Assembly: GCA_022710485.1 (NCBI GenBank)
Contig: JAKLGU010000005.1
Span: forward strand, 1 to 64,000
DNA from: Gemmatimonadota bacterium
GTDB taxonomy: Bacteria; Gemmatimonadota; Gemmatimonadetes; Gemmatimonadales; GWC2-71-9
DNA length: 64,000 bases
Direction of reading: 5' to 3'
The notes under the pieces were generated by a model. The model had not been told where the DNA came from. It saw nothing but the letters and a program-made list of their open reading frames with translations, and ran no database searches. Made by a program: the position numbers and the translations under genes. Shown piece by piece: positions 61,848 to 64,000 of the stretch (the first letter of the stretch is position 1; each line of letters begins with the position of its first letter).

Positions 61848-62166
61848 GCTAGTAACTTGCTTGAGGTCGCACCTAACAAGCTGTTGTTCAATGAGAACTT
61901 ATGCGATCTGGCATCGACTCAAACAGCCCACCGAACCACCCTTCCCGACCGCCTCGGCCCTCGGCGGTGACCCCCAAATCTGGTTCCGGAAAGGAGTTGC
62001 CCACGCCCCTCTCGGGCAACCGATGTGCCAAAACCTTCATCCCAGCCCTAAACCATTAAATGGCAATATCTTAGATATGTGACCCTCGACACCTATTTCC
62101 CGGCTGGAGCCCCCTGTGCAATCGCTTTCGCAAGGAAAGTGGCGGAAAGCGGAAGGGGGAAAAGGG

Positions 62167-62264
62167 GGACTGGGGACTGGGGACTGAGGACTGAGGACTG
62201 GGGACTGAGGACTGGGGACTGAGGACTGAGGACTGAGGACTGAGGAATGAGAACTGGGGCCTGG
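62167..62264. repeat. Heptanucleotide tandem repeat, unit GGACTGA/GGACTGG
   Basis: Fourteen 7-base units run without interruption; twelve are GGACTGA/GGACTGG or one base off, and the last two are more diverged (GAACTGG, GGCCTGG). Seven-base units shift frame, and the array lies outside any gene. Confidence 0.85.
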
Positions 62265-62282
62265 GGACGGAAAGCGGCCCCC

Positions 62283-62330
62283 TTCTGTCATTGCGAGAAG
62301 GCCGCGCAGCGGCCGACGAAGCAATCTCGG
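62283..62330. repeat. Dispersed palindromic repeat, copy 4
   Basis: TTCTGTCATTGCGAGAAGGCC, GCGCAGC centre, then GGCCGACGAAGCAATCTCGG. It is the best-preserved single unit. Confidence 0.82.
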
Positions 62331-62341
62331 GCAGCGAGACA

Positions 62342-62371
62342 GCGGGGAAGCGGGGAAGCGGGGAAGCGGGG
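62342..62371. repeat. GCGGGGAA short tandem repeat
   Basis: Nearly four units of GCGGGGAA directly follow palindromic repeat copy 4. Confidence 0.7.
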
Positions 62372-62469
62372 CCGAAGGTCGGTCGACCGCTACCCGGGCG
62401 CAAGCCGGGGTGCGGCAAGGGTGGGCGTGAGCCCACCCCTACGCAACCTCACCCGCAAACTGAATAGCC

Positions 62470-63276
62470 CTACGGAACGAGTGTGAAGTCCACTCCCGTG
62501 ACGTTCTGTGAGTTACCCACGAGGACTCCGCCGACGATCCCGTCTTGGTATCCCGTGGCCCGGGCCAGCACCGAGTAGGTGCCCGGCGCGAGGTACCGAA
62601 TGACGTAGGCCCCGGTCAGGGTGTCTGCGGCGGTCGTCGCGATGGTGTCCGTCCCCTGGATCGCGAAGAGACCGGCCCGGGACGCGACCGGCTGGACGGT
62701 GCCGGCGATCGAACCGGCCACGTTCATGACCGTCGCGTGGATGACCGGCTTGAAGATGGCGGACTTGGGGCCGCCCGGCGGGCCCTGGAAGACGAAACTG
62801 CGGGAGACGTCGAAGTCCACCAGGAGGACCGTCTCGCCGGGAATGACCTCCACGCTGTCCAAGTTGACCTTGAGGCCGGACTCGGATCCGCTCGGCACCT
62901 TCAGCGACGCTGTCGGGCTGCCGTCCGTGAAGGTGACTGGCGACTTCAAGGTGACCCGCGCCGAATCCACGATCAACCGGAGCTGATTATAGGTTCCCAC
63001 CGGAATCTCGGCCGAGCCGAGGGCGGCCGTCACGCCGCCCTGCAGGGATAGCAGGTCGTAGGTGGCGGTGTCGGTGCTCAGGACCTGGATCCCGTCCTCC
63101 CCCACCACCGAGACGCCGGAAGTCCAAATGACGGCGCTTTCGACCTCCTCGCCGGGGGCGTCAGCCAGCCGCAGCGTCAGCGTGCCCATGTCGGCGCTCG
63201 ACGCGCCACCATCGCCGCAGCCCGCGAGCACAAGTGACGTGCCGAGGAAAATATAAGCCAAGCTGTTGATTTTCAT
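62470..63276 (-). CDS. DUF4382-like lipoprotein
   Basis: The 268-residue protein has a lipoprotein signal (YIFLGTSLVLAGC, lipobox LAGC) and a beta-rich DUF4382-type domain (GTLTLRLADAPGEEVESAVI; PVGTYNQLRLIVDSARVTL; VLLVDFDVSRSFVF). A carboxypeptidase-regulatory-like Ig fold ends it (GAYVIRYLAPGTYSVLARAT). It is probably cell-surface or periplasmic; function unknown. The ATG at 63276 follows an AT-rich stretch. Confidence 0.82.
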   Translation of the reverse strand: MKINSLAYIFLGTSLVLAGCGDGGASSADMGTLTLRLADAPGEEVESAVIWTSGVSVVGEDGIQVLSTDTATYDLLSLQGGVTAALGSAEIPVGTYNQLRLIVDSARVTLKSPVTFTDGSPTASLKVPSGSESGLKVNLDSVEVIPGETVLLVDFDVSRSFVFQGPPGGPKSAIFKPVIHATVMNVAGSIAGTVQPVASRAGLFAIQGTDTIATTAADTLTGAYVIRYLAPGTYSVLARATGYQDGIVGGVLVGNSQNVTGVDFTLVP

Positions 63277-63425
63277 ATAGTTACCCAAGTATGAGAAGTG
63301 CCGTTCGGCCATGCGGGATTGTGGATGCGGCACGCGATAAGAGCCGTCCCGAAGACCTCTGCAGGCAACCTCAATCATACGTGGCTGGCCGGCTGCGTGC
63401 CGTGCGCCGGCGCACACCCCCCCTC

Positions 63426-63890
63426 TCAGTCGAAGAGCTGCACCCACCCACGCGAATCGAGCGGCACGAATCTCGGCGGGGCCGACCCGACGCCCGATTC
63501 GAGCTTTCCGACGAGCCCCAGGAACCGCCGGGCAAGCACGGCGCCGCCTCCATCGATCCGTTCGCCGACTGAGGTGAGGAGGAAGAGCGACTCATTCAGG
63601 CGAGTGACCTTCGTGGCAACGCGCGTCCGGGCGCCGAGTGAGGCGGGGCCAGCCTGCGACGTGAACGGGAGCGCGCCCCCGAGCCCTGCCGCCGCCGAGG
63701 CTGCCGCGGCGAGACCGGATTCGGCCGCCTCGAACGCCTGGGCCGCGTAGCCGAGGTCAGATGCGTTGCGGAACTCCTGCCGGGCGGCCCCGAACGCGCC
63801 GAGGGAAAGTGCGCCCATCAGGGCCAGGAGTACCACGACCAGCAGGAGGCCAAATCCGCGTTCGCGTCCAGGATCGTGAGCCGACGGCAC
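63426..63890 (-). CDS. PilX-like minor pilin / prepilin-type protein
   Basis: The 154-residue protein begins with GRERGFGLLLVVVLLALMGA, a pilin-like N-terminal helix without the usual Glu at +5, and AAQAFEAAESGLAAA, the AExGL motif of PilX-type proteins. The start is GTG, 3 bases after the stop of the upstream partial gene. It probably belongs to a minor-pilin operon with the partial gene. Confidence 0.7.
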   Translation of the reverse strand: MPSAHDPGRERGFGLLLVVVLLALMGALSLGAFGAARQEFRNASDLGYAAQAFEAAESGLAAAASAAAGLGGALPFTSQAGPASLGARTRVATKVTRLNESLFLLTSVGERIDGGGAVLARRFLGLVGKLESGVGSAPPRFVPLDSRGWVQLFD

Positions 63891-63893
63891 CCA

Positions 63894-64000
63894 TTACCTC
63901 GGCGTATTGCGAAGCGAGAGGGTGGTGGAAACGGTTTCCACCACCAGCGCGTTCGGACCGCCGCTCCAGAGCCGCGCCACCGGTCGTTCACTCGAACCGA
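63894..64000 (-). CDS. Partial prepilin-type protein (PilW-like C-terminus)
   Basis: The last 34 codons end ALVVETVSTTLSLRNTPR, typical of PilW-type minor pilins, which end in hydrophobic beta strands and an RN motif. The rest lies beyond the window edge. Confidence 0.5.
   Translation of the reverse strand, partial: GSSERPVARLWSGGPNALVVETVSTTLSLRNTPR

Larger units (their letters stand above)
61848..62469. other. Gene-free, repeat-rich stretch
   Basis: No gene is supported. The left third is AT-richer and holds nothing recognised. The rest carries a heptamer tandem array, a palindromic-repeat copy, a GCGGGGAA microrepeat and a GGGTGGGC-gtga-GCCCACCC hairpin (62425-62444). Confidence 0.7.

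Noticed and set aside
61861..62082. 73-codon plus-strand frame upstream of the heptamer array, and a possible tRNA
   Set aside because: No ribosome site or similarity, and no cloverleaf could be built. No tRNA or rRNA was recognised in the window.
62167..62264. Tandem heptamers as a CRISPR array
   Set aside because: The unit is 7 bases with no spacers. No array of 23-40 base repeats with unique spacers and no cas gene was seen anywhere in the window.

Overview
The window looks like chromosomal DNA from a high-GC, diderm (Gram-negative type) bacterium. Its envelope genes include a secretin-based type II secretion system (T2SS), type IV pilus alignment genes and many lipoproteins. The mix of genes (TolB/TPR-type Ser/Thr kinase, topoisomerase I with RYGPYV-type C-terminal repeats, topA-trmFO-xerC-hslV-hslU block, pilMNOPQ-aroC-aroK block) would fit Gemmatimonadota or a neighbouring phylum. 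That placement is an inference from gene content, not a phylogenetic result.

Layout. 1-3.1 kb: the F0 part and delta subunit of an H+-type ATP synthase (minus strand, order atpZ-atpI-atpB-atpE-atpF-atpH), with a dispersed palindromic repeat sitting inside the operon. 3.4-5.9 kb: a secreted SnoaL/DUF4440-like protein, a MoxR ATPase and a convergent lipoprotein. 6.0-37 kb: an accessory island. It holds two RHS-repeat polymorphic-toxin loci (rhs1 at 8581-13053, rhs2 at 28750-33441), each with a small putative immunity gene directly downstream. Each is followed by a second, IS110-interrupted RHS C-terminal remnant. Between the two RHS loci is an eleven-gene T2SS operon (gspE-G-F-H-I-J-K-L-M-C-D), bracketed by two sigma-54-type activators. 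A large SARP/BTAD-AAA-TPR regulator is divergent from rhs2. 37-48 kb: signalling and housekeeping genes: HD-GYP phosphodiesterase, an iron-sulfur/hydrogenase-like diguanylate cyclase, an NtrC-like regulator, mog, gcvT, argF and a Ser/Thr kinase. 48-55 kb: topA-trmFO-xerC-hslV-hslU. 55-62 kb: pilMNOPQ-aroC-aroK. 62-64 kb: a repeat-rich gap, a DUF4382 lipoprotein, and minor-pilin genes running off the end.

The main point of interest is the 3.8-37 kb island. The order moxR, lipoprotein, downstream gene, RHS C-terminal piece, IS110, immunity gene, full rhs, CCAATTGG promoter box occurs twice in the same orientation (4-13 kb, and with moxR and lipoprotein reduced to 3' fragments at 25.2-33.6 kb). 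This points to a diverged segmental duplication with the T2SS operon lying between the copies. Both RHS proteins carry Sec signal peptides, share an almost identical upstream region with a 10-bp-phased array of CCAATTGG palindromes, and flank a T2SS operon that ends in its own sigma-54-type activator. The working hypothesis is a regulated T2SS-plus-RHS antagonism module with swappable toxin/immunity cassettes. Export of the RHS proteins by this T2SS is inferred only from linkage and signal peptides.
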